Notes: generated by a model not told the origin, from the letters alone. Counted from the first letter of the stretch, positions 16,886-25,914 are shown. The stretch is DNA of 41,322 bases from Limivivens faecihominis (GCF_020686945.1 NZ_JAJEPR010000027.1:1-41322), one strand, 5' to 3'. A program made the numbers and translations.

Positions 16886-17788
16886 ATGTCAGGGATGAAA
16901 AACAGAGTAAGTATATTAGAAAAAAGAGAGAGAAAATACTTTTATCTCTTTATATCTCCATGGCTGATTGGCTTTTTTTGTCTGACCGTGGGACCAATGA
17001 TTTATTCATTTTACTGTGCATTATGTGATTGGGATGGAATGTCAGCACCGGTGTTTAAAGGGGTACAAAACTACAGCCGTACAATTTTTAGTAATCAGGA
17101 TTTCAAAAGAGCTTTAACTAACACCTGTGTGTATGCAGTATTTTCTGTTCCAACAAGTATTATTTTTGCATTATTTTTAGCCTTTCTTTTAAATAAAGAA
17201 CATAGAGGAGCCGGAATTTTTCAGGCACTTTTTTACTTTCCTTCGGTAGCTGCCGGAACAGCAGTTTATATGGTATGGATATGGCTGTTTAATTCAGAGA
17301 CAGGTGTATTTAATTATCTGCTCTCTCTGATCGGAATAGAAGGACCGAGATGGCTCACCAGTACGGAATGGGCGATGCCGTCCTTGATTATCATGAATCT
17401 GACATTCTGCGGCCAGGCAATGTTGATTTTTTTGGCGGGGCTAAAGCAGGTTCCTCTCACTTACTATGAAGCCGCTGAGATTGACGGTGCTTCCGAGTGG
17501 GATAAATTTATAAAAATTACTGTTCCGATGATTTCGCCGGTTGTCCTTCTAAATACCGTAATGGGGCTGATTTCCGCATTTCAGATATTCAACCAGCCCT
17601 TTATCATGACGGAAGGCGGACCGATGAAGGCGACCTATACCTATGGAATGCTGATTTATAATACAGGATTTTTGTTCTTCAAGTTCGGAGAAGCCGCAGC
17701 ACAATCCTGGATTCTTTGCCTATTATTAGTGGTACTCACGGTGATAGTCATGAAACTGATGAACCGGAAAGTTGTCTATGATCGCTGA
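16886..17788 (+). CDS. ABC sugar transporter permease (MalF/UgpA type)
   Basis: 300 residues, six predicted membrane helices. The EAA loop reads YYEAAEIDGASEWDKFIKIT with the conserved GASEW pattern that contacts the ATPase. Start ATG 16886 has AGGAG 8 nt upstream; the frame is open earlier but that part overlaps the intercistronic hairpin. No ATPase gene is present in the locus, so a shared MsmK-type ATPase encoded elsewhere is likely. Confidence 0.92.
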   Translation: MSGMKNRVSILEKRERKYFYLFISPWLIGFFCLTVGPMIYSFYCALCDWDGMSAPVFKGVQNYSRTIFSNQDFKRALTNTCVYAVFSVPTSIIFALFLAFLLNKEHRGAGIFQALFYFPSVAAGTAVYMVWIWLFNSETGVFNYLLSLIGIEGPRWLTSTEWAMPSLIIMNLTFCGQAMLIFLAGLKQVPLTYYEAAEIDGASEWDKFIKITVPMISPVVLLNTVMGLISAFQIFNQPFIMTEGGPMKATYTYGMLIYNTGFLFFKFGEAAAQSWILCLLLVVLTVIVMKLMNRKVVYDR

Positions 17789-17808
17789 CAGAAAGGAGGG
17801 GATAAAAG

Positions 17809-18660
17809 ATGAAAAAGAGAAGTAAAACCAGAAGAAACGTGGAAGCTGTGATCTGGTACATCGTTATGGGAATACTTGCAATCTTGTTTGTGCTTCCGTT
17901 TATCTGGATGTTATCTACGGCATTTAAGACAGGTCCTCAGTGTGTGGATTATCCGCCGACCTTTATTCCGCGGCCCTTCAGCTTGAGGGCTTTTAAAGAA
18001 GTGTTTGCGATAAGCCCGATCTTTAAATATATCCGAAACAGCCTAGTAATTGTGGGGCTTAATATTTTTGGAACGCTGTTAAGCTGCAGCCTTGTGGCTT
18101 ATGGTTTTTCCAGATTTAACTGTAAAGAAAAAAATATCTGGTTCACCATTCTTCTTTCGACGATGATGATTCCTAATTTTACACTTATCATTCCCCAGTT
18201 TGGAATGTATACAAAATTAAAATGGGTGAATACAATCTTGCCATTGACGGTTCCTGCATTTCTTGCGACGAATGCCTTTTCTGTTTTTATCCTACGGCAG
18301 TTTTTCCTGTCGTTTCCAAAAGAACTGGATGAAGCGGCCAGATTGGACGGGTGCAGTTATTTTGGGGTTTTCTGGCGCATTTTGCTTCCAAATTCCAAGA
18401 CCGTCATGTTTGTCGTAGCATTGTTCTGTTTCGTTGGCAGTTGGAATGACTTTTTCGGGCCGTTGATCTATCTGAACGATATGGAAAAATATACATTGGC
18501 GGTTGGACTAGTCATGCTGAAGGCATCGCAGGGAGCGACCCTTGACATGGGCCCGATGATGGCAGCGGCGTTGATTGCCGTCATTCCAACCTTTATTCTT
18601 TATCTGACCTGCCAGAAATATTTTGTACAGGGCGTTGTTACCAGTGGATTGAAGGGATAA
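17809..18660 (+). CDS. ABC sugar transporter permease (MalG/UgpE type)
   Basis: 283 residues with six membrane helices. The EAA loop reads LDEAARLDGCSYFGVFWRIL. The N-terminus is basic (KKRSKTRRN), the C-terminus ends QGVVTSGLKG, which is the usual end of this family. AAAGGAGGGG precedes ATG; 20 bp after the first permease. Confidence 0.93.
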   Translation: MKKRSKTRRNVEAVIWYIVMGILAILFVLPFIWMLSTAFKTGPQCVDYPPTFIPRPFSLRAFKEVFAISPIFKYIRNSLVIVGLNIFGTLLSCSLVAYGFSRFNCKEKNIWFTILLSTMMIPNFTLIIPQFGMYTKLKWVNTILPLTVPAFLATNAFSVFILRQFFLSFPKELDEAARLDGCSYFGVFWRILLPNSKTVMFVVALFCFVGSWNDFFGPLIYLNDMEKYTLAVGLVMLKASQGATLDMGPMMAAALIAVIPTFILYLTCQKYFVQGVVTSGLKG

Positions 18661-18671
18661 GGAGAAAAAAT

Positions 18672-20120
18672 ATGTTTAAAGAATTGGTACATAAGGCAGA
18701 TCTTGGAAATGGTTACTATATGAATCCGATATTGGATGGAGATTATGCAGATCCGGCAGTTTTTCGGGAAGGAGAAACGTATTATCTGACGGTTTCTACC
18801 GGCCAATACCGGCCAGGTTTGTCAATTTTTGAGTCGAAGGATCTTGTAAACTGGAGATTGCTTTGCCATCCCTTGGAAAAATTTGAGGGTTCTGTCTGGG
18901 CACCGGATATTTTGAAAATGAATGGAAAATACTACATCTATTTTTGCGCCGAGGGAAGCAACTGGGTGATCTGGTCGGATCAAATCGATGGAAAATGGAG
19001 TGAAGCGATCGATCTCCATGTAGGTCATATTGATCCAGGGCATGTGGCTGATGAAAAGGGAAAGAGATATTTGTTCCTGTCGGATAATTATCTGGTTCCC
19101 CTTTCGGATGATGGCCTTTCGGTTGCCGGAGAGATGGTGCAGGTGCTGAAAGCTCCGCCGATTTCTGAATCCTGGGATATTGAAGGTGCCTTTCCGGAGG
19201 CCCCCAATGTATTTAAAAGGGGTGAGTATTACTATCTGACCTATGCGGATGGCGGAACCTCGGGGCCGGCTACTTCACATATGATTATGTCTGCGAGAGC
19301 TAAAAATCTGTATGGACCATGGGAAATGTCACCTTACAATCCCATTGTCCATACCTGGAGCAGAGAAGAAAAATGGCATTCGAAAGGGCATGGTCATTTT
19401 GTGGAAGATATAGAAGGAAAATGGTGGGTGATCTATCATTCCTATGAAAAAGGTTATGATGCGTTGGGAAGAAAATTATTGCTGTCTCCGGTAGAATTTA
19501 TGGCGGATGGTTGGTTTCGGGTAACAAAGCCTGCAGATGAAGCTACGTTGAAACCTGTTGGAGAAGTAATCGAAGATAACAGTTGCTTTTCTGATGATTT
19601 TCAGGGAGATGAGATAAAGGGCTGGCGTTCATGGGAAGAAAAGGACTGGACAAGGTATCAAAAATCTGAAAAAGGACTGCTTATAAAAGCGGTAAATATG
19701 ACCATTGGAATGGGACATCCACTGACGATTATTACAGGCGATCATAGTTATGAAATCACAATACATGTATCACCGGAAAAGAATTGTGAAGCGGGAATCA
19801 TTTTACAATATGATGATAAGATTTATAATGCCATCAGTTTAAAAAATGGCTGTTTAAAAATTTACCGCCTTGGACAATGCCTGGCAGCAAAAGAAACAGG
19901 AAAGAAAGCCTACTGGCTGAAAATGAGAAACGAAGAGCAGTACGTCTCTTTCTACTACAGTGAAGATGGTGTGAGCTATCATAAAATGAATTATGTGATC
20001 AATACGGCCAGCCAGAATACGCATGCCTATAATGGTTTTTTAAGCCTGCGGCCGGGAATCTTTGCCGTGGGAGAAAATGCAGTGCTGTTTCAGGATTTTC
20101 AATATACAGGTCTCAAATAA
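18672..20120 (+). CDS. Glycoside hydrolase family 43 protein
   Basis: 482 residues, no signal peptide, so it likely cleaves imported oligosaccharides (beta-xyloside or alpha-arabinoside type). Five-bladed propeller at about 18-300: base Asp27 in DYADPAVF, Asp121 in GHIDPG, and acid Glu176 in FPEAPNVF (assigned by motif position). A beta-sandwich domain of about 190 residues follows. It is the last gene of the operon, 11 bp after the permease, and is followed by a terminator. Exact sugar specificity cannot be read. Confidence 0.9.
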   Translation: MFKELVHKADLGNGYYMNPILDGDYADPAVFREGETYYLTVSTGQYRPGLSIFESKDLVNWRLLCHPLEKFEGSVWAPDILKMNGKYYIYFCAEGSNWVIWSDQIDGKWSEAIDLHVGHIDPGHVADEKGKRYLFLSDNYLVPLSDDGLSVAGEMVQVLKAPPISESWDIEGAFPEAPNVFKRGEYYYLTYADGGTSGPATSHMIMSARAKNLYGPWEMSPYNPIVHTWSREEKWHSKGHGHFVEDIEGKWWVIYHSYEKGYDALGRKLLLSPVEFMADGWFRVTKPADEATLKPVGEVIEDNSCFSDDFQGDEIKGWRSWEEKDWTRYQKSEKGLLIKAVNMTIGMGHPLTIITGDHSYEITIHVSPEKNCEAGIILQYDDKIYNAISLKNGCLKIYRLGQCLAAKETGKKAYWLKMRNEEQYVSFYYSEDGVSYHKMNYVINTASQNTHAYNGFLSLRPGIFAVGENAVLFQDFQYTGLK

Positions 20121-20124
20121 CAAT

Positions 20125-20162
20125 AAGTCCGCGTGTCAGAAAGTGACATGCGGGCTTTTTTC
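20125..20162 (+). terminator. Terminator of the sugar operon
   Basis: AAGTCCGCGTGTCA pairs with TGACATGCGGGCTT around GAAAG, followed by TTTTT. Confidence 0.85.
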
Positions 20163-20170
20163 GGAAAGGA

Positions 20171-20199
20171 TTGTTATTTGCCAAAGCTTATGTTAAAAT
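20171..20199 (+). promoter_or_regulatory. Promoter of pyrE
   Basis: TTGTTA (20171-20176), 17-bp spacer, TAAAAT (20194-20199) with an extended -10 TG at 20191. It gives pyrE a promoter separate from the other pyr genes. Confidence 0.65.
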
Positions 20200-20237
20200 A
20201 AGAAAGAAAATCGGAAAAACACAGGAGGTTTCAATAA

Positions 20238-20912
20238 ATGGAAAGCTACAAGCAGGAGTTTATCGAGTTTATGGTTGCCAGTGACGTGCTGAAGTTCGGT
20301 GAGTTCACCCTGAAAAGCGGAAGAAAATCACCGTTTTTTATGAATGCAGGTGCCTACACCACAGGAACACAGCTTCGCAAGCTGGGTGAGTATTATGCGA
20401 AGGCCATTCACGATCATTACGGACTGGATTTTGATATTCTTTTTGGACCGGCATACAAGGGAATTCCTTTAAGCGTTGCCACCGCTATGGCAATCAGCGA
20501 GCTTTACGGAAAAGATGTCCGCTACTGCTCCAACCGTAAGGAGGTCAAAGACCATGGAGACAAGGGAATCCTGCTGGGAAGCCCCATCAAGGACGGCGAC
20601 CGCGTGGTGATCATTGAGGACGTGACCACTTCCGGAAAATCCATCGAGGAGACTTTCCCTATCATCCAGGCCCAGGGAAAAGTAGAGATCAAAGGGCTGA
20701 TCGTATCTCTGAACCGCATGGAGAGAGGGCAGGGAACGAAGAGCGCTCTGGAGGAAATCCAGGAGAAATACGGTTTCCCGGCCAATGCCATCGTAAATAT
20801 GGCAGAAGTGACCGAGCACCTTTACAACAAAGAGTGCGGCGGAAAAGTTGTTATCGATGATGGCATCAAAACAGCCATCGACGCATACTATGAGCAGTAC
20901 GGAGCAAAATAA
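20238..20912 (+). CDS. pyrE: Orotate phosphoribosyltransferase
   Basis: Converts orotate and PRPP to OMP, cytosolic. 224 residues, the longer form. The PRPP motif is VVIIEDVTTSGKS (about residues 121-133), with LKSGRKSPFFMNAG at the orotate site and FGPAYKGIPL. AGGAGG precedes ATG. It is separated from pyrC-F-K-D by the 8-kb sugar locus and has its own promoter. Confidence 0.95.
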   Translation: MESYKQEFIEFMVASDVLKFGEFTLKSGRKSPFFMNAGAYTTGTQLRKLGEYYAKAIHDHYGLDFDILFGPAYKGIPLSVATAMAISELYGKDVRYCSNRKEVKDHGDKGILLGSPIKDGDRVVIIEDVTTSGKSIEETFPIIQAQGKVEIKGLIVSLNRMERGQGTKSALEEIQEKYGFPANAIVNMAEVTEHLYNKECGGKVVIDDGIKTAIDAYYEQYGAK

Positions 20913-20935
20913 GCAGACAAGAAGGAGGAATTTCC

Positions 20936-21088
20936 ATGAGCGAAAAGATTTATAAGGCCATGAAAAATACCGGAGCACTGAATATTGCAGTTGGAATCGT
21001 GACTCTGGTGACAGGGATCGCCAGCGGAATCCTGCTGATCGTTTCCGGAGCAAATCTTCTGAAAAAGAAAAAGGGAATCCTGCTCTGA
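20936..21088 (+). CDS. Small single-pass membrane protein, 50 residues
   Basis: ATG 20936 has AAGGAGGAA 6 nt upstream. The product has a polar N-terminus (MSEKIYKAMKNTG), one long hydrophobic segment (about residues 15-41) and a KKKK tail. It is 23 bp after pyrE, so co-transcribed. No family recognised; a good ribosome binding site and one clear membrane helix support it as real. Confidence 0.65.
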   Translation: MSEKIYKAMKNTGALNIAVGIVTLVTGIASGILLIVSGANLLKKKKGILL

Positions 21089-21099
21089 AATTTTAAATT

Positions 21100-21558
21100 A
21101 TGAAAAAATCAACAAAAAATAGAATCAGGGTGATCGGAGTGATTCTGTTTTTCCTCTATCTGGCAGTTCTGACGTATTTTCTCTTCTTTTCGGAAAAATA
21201 CGGCAGGACGGCAGAGCGGGAATTCAGCTACAATCTGACTCCGTTTCTGGAGATCCGCCGTTTCTGGAACTACCGGGAATTTCTGGGGCTTAAAGCAGTG
21301 TTCATCAATCTGGCAGGAAATGTTCTGGCCTTTGTGCCGTTCGGGGCGATCCTGCCGGTGATCAGCCGAAGGATGCGGGGCTTTTTCCGGGTGATGCTTC
21401 TGGGCTTTTCCTTCAGCCTTCTGGTGGAGTGTACCCAGCTTGTGACCCGGGTGGGGACCTTTGATGTGGATGATCTGATGCTGAACACCCTGGGGGCTGT
21501 GCTCGGGTATTTATTTTTTGCCCTGTGCGACCGGATAAGGAGACATATTTATGGCTAA
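21100..21558 (+). CDS. VanZ-like family membrane protein
   Basis: 152 residues with four hydrophobic segments. The family hallmarks are NLTPFLEI in the first loop, NLAGNVLAFVPFGAILP, the ECTQL segment and GTFDVDDLMLNTLGAVLGY. It has no clear ribosome binding site and starts 11 bp after the small membrane gene, so it may depend on translational coupling. VanZ-like proteins are common and only the plasmid VanZ is tied to teicoplanin; no resistance role is implied. Confidence 0.88.
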   Translation: MKKSTKNRIRVIGVILFFLYLAVLTYFLFFSEKYGRTAEREFSYNLTPFLEIRRFWNYREFLGLKAVFINLAGNVLAFVPFGAILPVISRRMRGFFRVMLLGFSFSLLVECTQLVTRVGTFDVDDLMLNTLGAVLGYLFFALCDRIRRHIYG

Positions 21559-21868
21559 GAAAAAAATGTATACATTTTCCGAACGCCGCCATTCCAGAAA
21601 AGGGATCACCTCCACGGTGCTGGGGAGCATTTCTGTGGTCATTTTTATCGCGCTGACTTACTTTGCCTGGTGGTCTTACGGTGAAGGGGGAGCGATCCTC
21701 GGATCCTTAGGAGTTACGGGAATCGTTTTTGCTCTCTGCGGCCTGGTCAGCGGTCTGACCAGTTTCCGTGAAAAACATATCCTGTATACGTTTTCCAAGG
21801 CGGGTTCCATCGTCAGCAGTGTGGCGCTGGTGCTGTGGATCTTCGTGATCCTGCTGGGCGTATCGTAA
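21551..21868 (+). CDS. Small three-helix membrane protein (DUF6142-like)
   Basis: 105 residues. Basic start (MAKKKMYTFSERRHSRKG), then hydrophobic segments at about 22-42, 48-67 and 82-104. Overlaps the VanZ-like gene by 8 bp with AAGGAG upstream, so clearly co-translated. The pattern resembles the DUF6142 family of Lachnospiraceae; that name is from memory and unverified. Function unknown. Confidence 0.72.
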   Translation: MAKKKMYTFSERRHSRKGITSTVLGSISVVIFIALTYFAWWSYGEGGAILGSLGVTGIVFALCGLVSGLTSFREKHILYTFSKAGSIVSSVALVLWIFVILLGVS

Positions 21869-21882
21869 ATGTAGTCACCTCA

Positions 21883-21919
21883 CCGCAGGGCGGAACTGTC
21901 GCTCTGCGGCGTTTTTTTA
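21883..21919 (+). terminator. Intrinsic terminator
   Basis: CCGCAG..GCG pairs with CGC..CTGCGG, followed by TTTTTTT. It ends the pyrE to 21868 transcript. Confidence 0.8.
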
Positions 21920-22017
21920 GACAGCAGTTCAGAGCAGAAGCTGCGAATGCAGCGAGAGTGCGAAGCACGGGTCTGTGGCTTGATCTAAACGGGAAGTTAG
22001 ATTTGGAGGAAAATCAA

Positions 22018-22611
22018 ATGGATATGAAACGACTGAAAAAACAGATGGACTTTATTCTGGAGATTGACAAAGAGAAAAATATTAAGCGTCAGACACTGAT
22101 CACCGATGCAAGCCGTCAGGAGACGGATGCGGAGCACGCCTGGCATCTGGCTGTGATGTGTGCCCTTCTCTCAGAGTATTCCAATGAGAAAATTGATGTG
22201 GCTCACACGATGCTGATGGTACTCATGCATGATCTGGTGGAGATTGATGCGGGTGATACCTATGCTTACGACGAGGAGGCGAATAAGAGCAAGGAGGAGC
22301 GGGAGCTGAAAGCCGCAGACCGGATCTACAACCTTCTTCCTCCGGATCAGGCCAAAATGGCAAGAGAACTCTGGGATGAGTTCGAGGCCATGGAGACACC
22401 GGAGTCCAAATTTGCCAACACACTGGACAAGATCCAGCCGGCAATCCTCAACGACGCTGCAGGCGGCGTTTCCTGGACGAGTCATACGGTATACATTGAT
22501 CAGATCTTGAAACGCGATGCCCGGGTACATGAAGGCAGCGAGGTTCTCTGGGAGTATACAAAAAACATTCTGGATGAAAATGTAAAAAACGGAAATATCA
22601 AAACGAGGTAG
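22018..22611 (+). CDS. HD-domain hydrolase (YfbR/HDDC2-like)
   Basis: 197 residues, metal-dependent phosphohydrolase of the HD superfamily, probably a 5'-deoxynucleotidase-type enzyme. Metal ligands: His in DAEHAWHLAV, the HD pair in VLMHDLVEIDAGD, and a distal Asp in NTLDKIQP. Start ATG 22018 has GGAGGA upstream; the frame is open earlier but runs through the preceding terminator. The next gene begins 3 bp after the stop. Close nucleotide genes (pyrE) fit, though substrate is inferred from family. Confidence 0.85.
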   Translation: MDMKRLKKQMDFILEIDKEKNIKRQTLITDASRQETDAEHAWHLAVMCALLSEYSNEKIDVAHTMLMVLMHDLVEIDAGDTYAYDEEANKSKEERELKAADRIYNLLPPDQAKMARELWDEFEAMETPESKFANTLDKIQPAILNDAAGGVSWTSHTVYIDQILKRDARVHEGSEVLWEYTKNILDENVKNGNIKTR

Positions 22612-22614
22612 AAC

Positions 22615-24666
22615 ATGGAAACGAAAAATAACGAAGAAAACGGCGTGCTCCGGGAGCGTTTCGCTCTGGCCATGGAGCGGATCGGTGAGATCGCCGGGGA
22701 GGCTACGGTGCCGGAAGCCTATCAGCCTTATTTCAGAAGAACCGCCGGTTTTATCCTGACTATGGAAGGTCTCTACGGCGAAATAAAAAACGGTCACACA
22801 GAAAAGTATACACTGGAAGAGTGGCAGACTCTGAACTGGAGTCTCTATCAGGATATTCTTCCGGAACATTATGAGAAAAGCTATGCAAACCCGGATTACG
22901 CCCTGGAGCAGCTGGGTGAGACCCACAGCAGACTCCTGTGTTTTTTGTATACAGAACTTCGGACGATGATCGTCAGCGCCTTTGAGCAGCGGCTGGAGGA
23001 GATCGTGGTTCTGGCAGAGCTTTTCATTGAAGTATACAATGCCTTTGAGGGCGAAGAGCTTCCCTCCTACCGGGAGATTCAGCAGATCCTTTATTGGTTC
23101 AAGAGCGATTACAGTGAGCTTTTCCTGACGGAGCGGCTGGAGGATCAGCTTAATCCGGATCACGATTTTGCCAAGAAGATCCTGATGGAAGCAGATCTTT
23201 CCGACCTCTCTTATCTCTATAAATATGGCGAGTATATTTCCGATAATGAGCTGAAGATGGCGGAATACATCAACCAGCTGTCGGAGGAGACTGTTCAGCG
23301 CATGGCAGATGTATACAGCGAAGGCCTGCGCCTGTATTTTGTACAGAGCCGGAAAGACCTCTCCAAAAAGAAGACCGTCAATGTGCGTTTTGTCATTGGT
23401 TTCGAGCGGATGATCCGAAAAGCGGTGGAAAATTTCCGGGCCATGGGACTGGAGCCTGTGATCTACCGGGCAGCCCCGGGCGTGCGTCCGGTCGGTTACT
23501 GCGGCGGCATCCCCAACAAGCAGTTTGCCTATGACCACCGGGCGGACGAGGCCCTTTTCCTGGATGGAAATTATAACGAGAGAAGACTGGGCGTCATGCG
23601 GACGGCCTATGAGAAGAACAAAGAGCTGGCGGCTGTGTTTGCAGGTCCGGCCTGCCAGGAGGTCTTCGGCGGTAAGCCTTTTGCTCCGGTGGACAAAGAG
23701 AGCGCCTGCCATCTCTCCGAGCGGCAGCAGAAGCTTGCGCTGGAATATCAGAATGATCTGGCCCAGCTTCGGAACCGCTACATCAACGGTGAGGAGACCG
23801 GCTTTACCGTGCTCTGCTTTCCGACACCGGAGGTAGGAGAGAAGTTCCCGGAGATCTTCCGCGAGATTATCCGGATCAACACGCTGGATTATAAGAAATA
23901 TCAGACGATTCAGCAGACCATTATCGACACCCTGGATCAGGGCGTGAAGGTTCATGTGCTGGGAAGAGGAGCGAACCATACGGATATCACCGTGGCTCTC
24001 CATGAGCTTAAGGATCCTGCAAAGGAGACGATCTTTGAAAACTGCGTGGCGGATTGTAACATTCCCGTGGGAGAGGTCTTCACTTCACCGAAGCTTGCGG
24101 GAACCAATGGTGTGCTGGAAGTGACCGAGACCTTCCTGGCCGGCTTTTACTATAAGGATCTCCGGGTGGTATTCCGGGATGGTATGGTGACAGAGTATCA
24201 CTGTTCCAACTTTGACTCTGAGGAGAAGAACCTCGAGTATCTGAAAGAGACGATCATGAACCGCCACGAGAGCCTTCCCATCGGTGAGTTTGCGATTGGC
24301 ACAAACACCACGGCCTACGCTGTGTCTGAGAAGTATGGCATCGGCGATCAGCTGCCGGTGCTGATTGCGGAAAAGATGGGACCGCATTTCGCTGTGGGCG
24401 ATACCTGCTACAGCTGGGGCGAGGACTGTCCGGTTTACAATCCGGACGGCAAGGAGATCATCGCCCGGGACAACGAGGTTTCCATTCTCCGAAAAGAAGA
24501 TGTATCTAAAGCTTACTTCGGCTGTCACACCGACATTACCGTGCCCTATAAGGAACTGGGAGCTGTCCGTGTCATTAAGGCTGACGGAAGCGAAATCTCC
24601 ATTATCGAGAATGGCCGCTTCGTCCTGCCGGTAACGGAAGAGCTCAACGAGCCACTGGACGAATAA
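22615..24666 (+). CDS. M29-family metalloaminopeptidase with long N-terminal extension
   Basis: 683 residues; classical M29 enzymes (aminopeptidase T/PepS) have about 400. The catalytic part is about 280-680: GRGANHTDITVALHE, IPVGEVFTSPK (metal Glu), GEFAIGTNT (Glu), KMGPHFAVGD (His) and CHTDITV (His, Asp) are all in order. The first about 270 residues are helical, acidic and unfamiliar. Cytosolic; expected to trim N-terminal residues from peptides. Starts 3 bp after the HD hydrolase stop, so the two are one operon. Confidence 0.85.
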   Translation: METKNNEENGVLRERFALAMERIGEIAGEATVPEAYQPYFRRTAGFILTMEGLYGEIKNGHTEKYTLEEWQTLNWSLYQDILPEHYEKSYANPDYALEQLGETHSRLLCFLYTELRTMIVSAFEQRLEEIVVLAELFIEVYNAFEGEELPSYREIQQILYWFKSDYSELFLTERLEDQLNPDHDFAKKILMEADLSDLSYLYKYGEYISDNELKMAEYINQLSEETVQRMADVYSEGLRLYFVQSRKDLSKKKTVNVRFVIGFERMIRKAVENFRAMGLEPVIYRAAPGVRPVGYCGGIPNKQFAYDHRADEALFLDGNYNERRLGVMRTAYEKNKELAAVFAGPACQEVFGGKPFAPVDKESACHLSERQQKLALEYQNDLAQLRNRYINGEETGFTVLCFPTPEVGEKFPEIFREIIRINTLDYKKYQTIQQTIIDTLDQGVKVHVLGRGANHTDITVALHELKDPAKETIFENCVADCNIPVGEVFTSPKLAGTNGVLEVTETFLAGFYYKDLRVVFRDGMVTEYHCSNFDSEEKNLEYLKETIMNRHESLPIGEFAIGTNTTAYAVSEKYGIGDQLPVLIAEKMGPHFAVGDTCYSWGEDCPVYNPDGKEIIARDNEVSILRKEDVSKAYFGCHTDITVPYKELGAVRVIKADGSEISIIENGRFVLPVTEELNEPLDE

Positions 24667-24687
24667 AGGGATATTTATAATAAGAAG

Positions 24688-24738
24688 AAACGCCGTGAAA
24701 GACAGAAACGAAACTGTCTTTCACGGCGTTTGTTTTTT
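24688..24738. terminator. Long bidirectional terminator
   Basis: AAACGCCGTGAAAGACAG pairs perfectly over 18 bp with its complement at 24714-24731, followed by GTTTTTT. It separates the M29 gene from the convergent degV-like gene. Confidence 0.9.
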
Positions 24739-24750
24739 CGGAAAAATAAT

Positions 24751-25605
24751 TTACCGGATGATATCCTTCATGATACCGACACCCAGGGCATCGGCGCCTG
24801 TGTGGCAGGCGATGCTTAAGGGAAGGGGATCTTTCTCAATCTTGTAATCCGGGAAGGCTTTCTGGAGTTCTGCCTGCCACATCTCGCCCACGGAGTCGTC
24901 TCCGGAGTAAGCGGCGCGGATCAGAAGCTTCTGGCCTTTGAAGCGGACGGTTTCATCTTCCTTCAGGCCGTCGATGATGGCCTTGATGGCGGCTTTCATG
25001 CCGCGGACTTTTTTGTAGGCATCCAGCTTTCCACCCTGGATCTGGAGGACCGGTTTGATGTTGAGGACGGTGCCGATGGCAGCGCCGGCAGCGGTGACAC
25101 GGCCGCCTTTTTTCAGGTATTCCAGGGTATTGACAGCGATGTAGATGCTGGATTCCAGGCCGTCTTTTTCCAGGTAAGCTTTAATCTCAGCTCCTGTTTT
25201 TCCGTCTTTCGTCATCTGGAGAGCTTCCAGAACGGACTGGCGCATGGTAACGGAGATCCGGTGGTTGTCCACCACATGGACACGGCCGTTAAATTCTCTG
25301 GCGAAACCGGCAGCAGTCTCATGGCTTCCGGAAAGACCGCTGGACATGGGGATGTGTACGACCTCGTCGTGGGTCTTTAAGATCTCCTCCCAGAGATCCA
25401 TCAGGTCAGCCGGGGAGGGCTGGGTGGTGCTGATATCTGCCTTGGCCCGCATTTTCTCATAAAATTCCTTCGGGGTGATGGACTGATGCTCATAGTAAGC
25501 ATTTCCGTCGATGAGGATGGGCATGGGCAGAAGATAAACGCCAAGTTCCTTCGCCTGCGCCGGGGTAAGTCCGCTGTTTGTGTCAGTCATGACTGCTACG
25601 CTCAT
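24751..25605 (-). CDS. DegV family fatty-acid-binding protein
   Basis: 284 residues. The family start AVMTDTNSGL and TTQPSP (fatty-acid head-group binding), the IPMSSGLSGS loop, and the KGGRVTAAGAAIG segment are all present. Members (FakB type) bind fatty acids for phosphorylation by FakA. AAAGGAG lies upstream of the ATG. It stands alone, with a repeat-rich gap upstream. Confidence 0.92.
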   Translation of the reverse strand: MSVAVMTDTNSGLTPAQAKELGVYLLPMPILIDGNAYYEHQSITPKEFYEKMRAKADISTTQPSPADLMDLWEEILKTHDEVVHIPMSSGLSGSHETAAGFAREFNGRVHVVDNHRISVTMRQSVLEALQMTKDGKTGAEIKAYLEKDGLESSIYIAVNTLEYLKKGGRVTAAGAAIGTVLNIKPVLQIQGGKLDAYKKVRGMKAAIKAIIDGLKEDETVRFKGQKLLIRAAYSGDDSVGEMWQAELQKAFPDYKIEKDPLPLSIACHTGADALGVGIMKDIIR

Positions 25606-25860
25606 ATATATTCTCCTTTAGTTGGTGTCTTCTGGTGTGAAATCAGCAAGTACGAGATCAGCAAGCCACAGACCCATGCATGCGTTGCATGCATTATCCG
25701 TTGCTGTTGCAGCTCTTGTCTGCGGCTTATGGGCGTTCCGCCCATCCCAAATTGAATCATCAGCCTACCACGAGCAAGCTTGTGTAGTTTGACTATTCAA
25801 TTCGGAGATTCTCTGCTCTGTTACTCCAATATTATACAGATTGGGGCTGATAATTGCAAG
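25606..25860. repeat. Palindrome-rich intergenic DNA upstream of the DegV gene
   Basis: No gene is seen. The stretch contains TGCATGCGTTGCATGCA (25677-25693), the hairpin ATGGGCGTTCCGCCCAT (25729-25745) and spaced arms ATTGAAT/ATTCAAT. It looks like decayed imperfect-palindrome repeat DNA. Confidence 0.5.
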
Positions 25861-25878
25861 AACAGTATTTGGAATATG

Positions 25879-25907
25879 TTGCAATTTCCGGGGAAAGGTA
25901 ATATAAT
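25879..25907 (+). promoter_or_regulatory. Promoter leading straight into a terminator-like hairpin
   Basis: TTGCAA (25879-25884), 17-bp spacer, TATAAT (25902-25907). The start would be near 25914, at the 5' arm of the hairpin at 25915-25944. It may be the mgtE promoter with an attenuating leader. Confidence 0.55.
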
Positions 25908-25914
25908 AGCAAAG

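Noticed and set aside
21100..21558. Part of a glycopeptide-resistance cluster
   Set aside because: Only a VanZ-like domain is present, which is widespread; no vanH/A/X or van two-component genes are nearby.
22171..24003. 610-codon open frame on the - strand opposite the HD hydrolase and M29 genes
   Set aside because: No family signature and no ribosome binding site; the + strand frames carry clear HD and M29 motifs.
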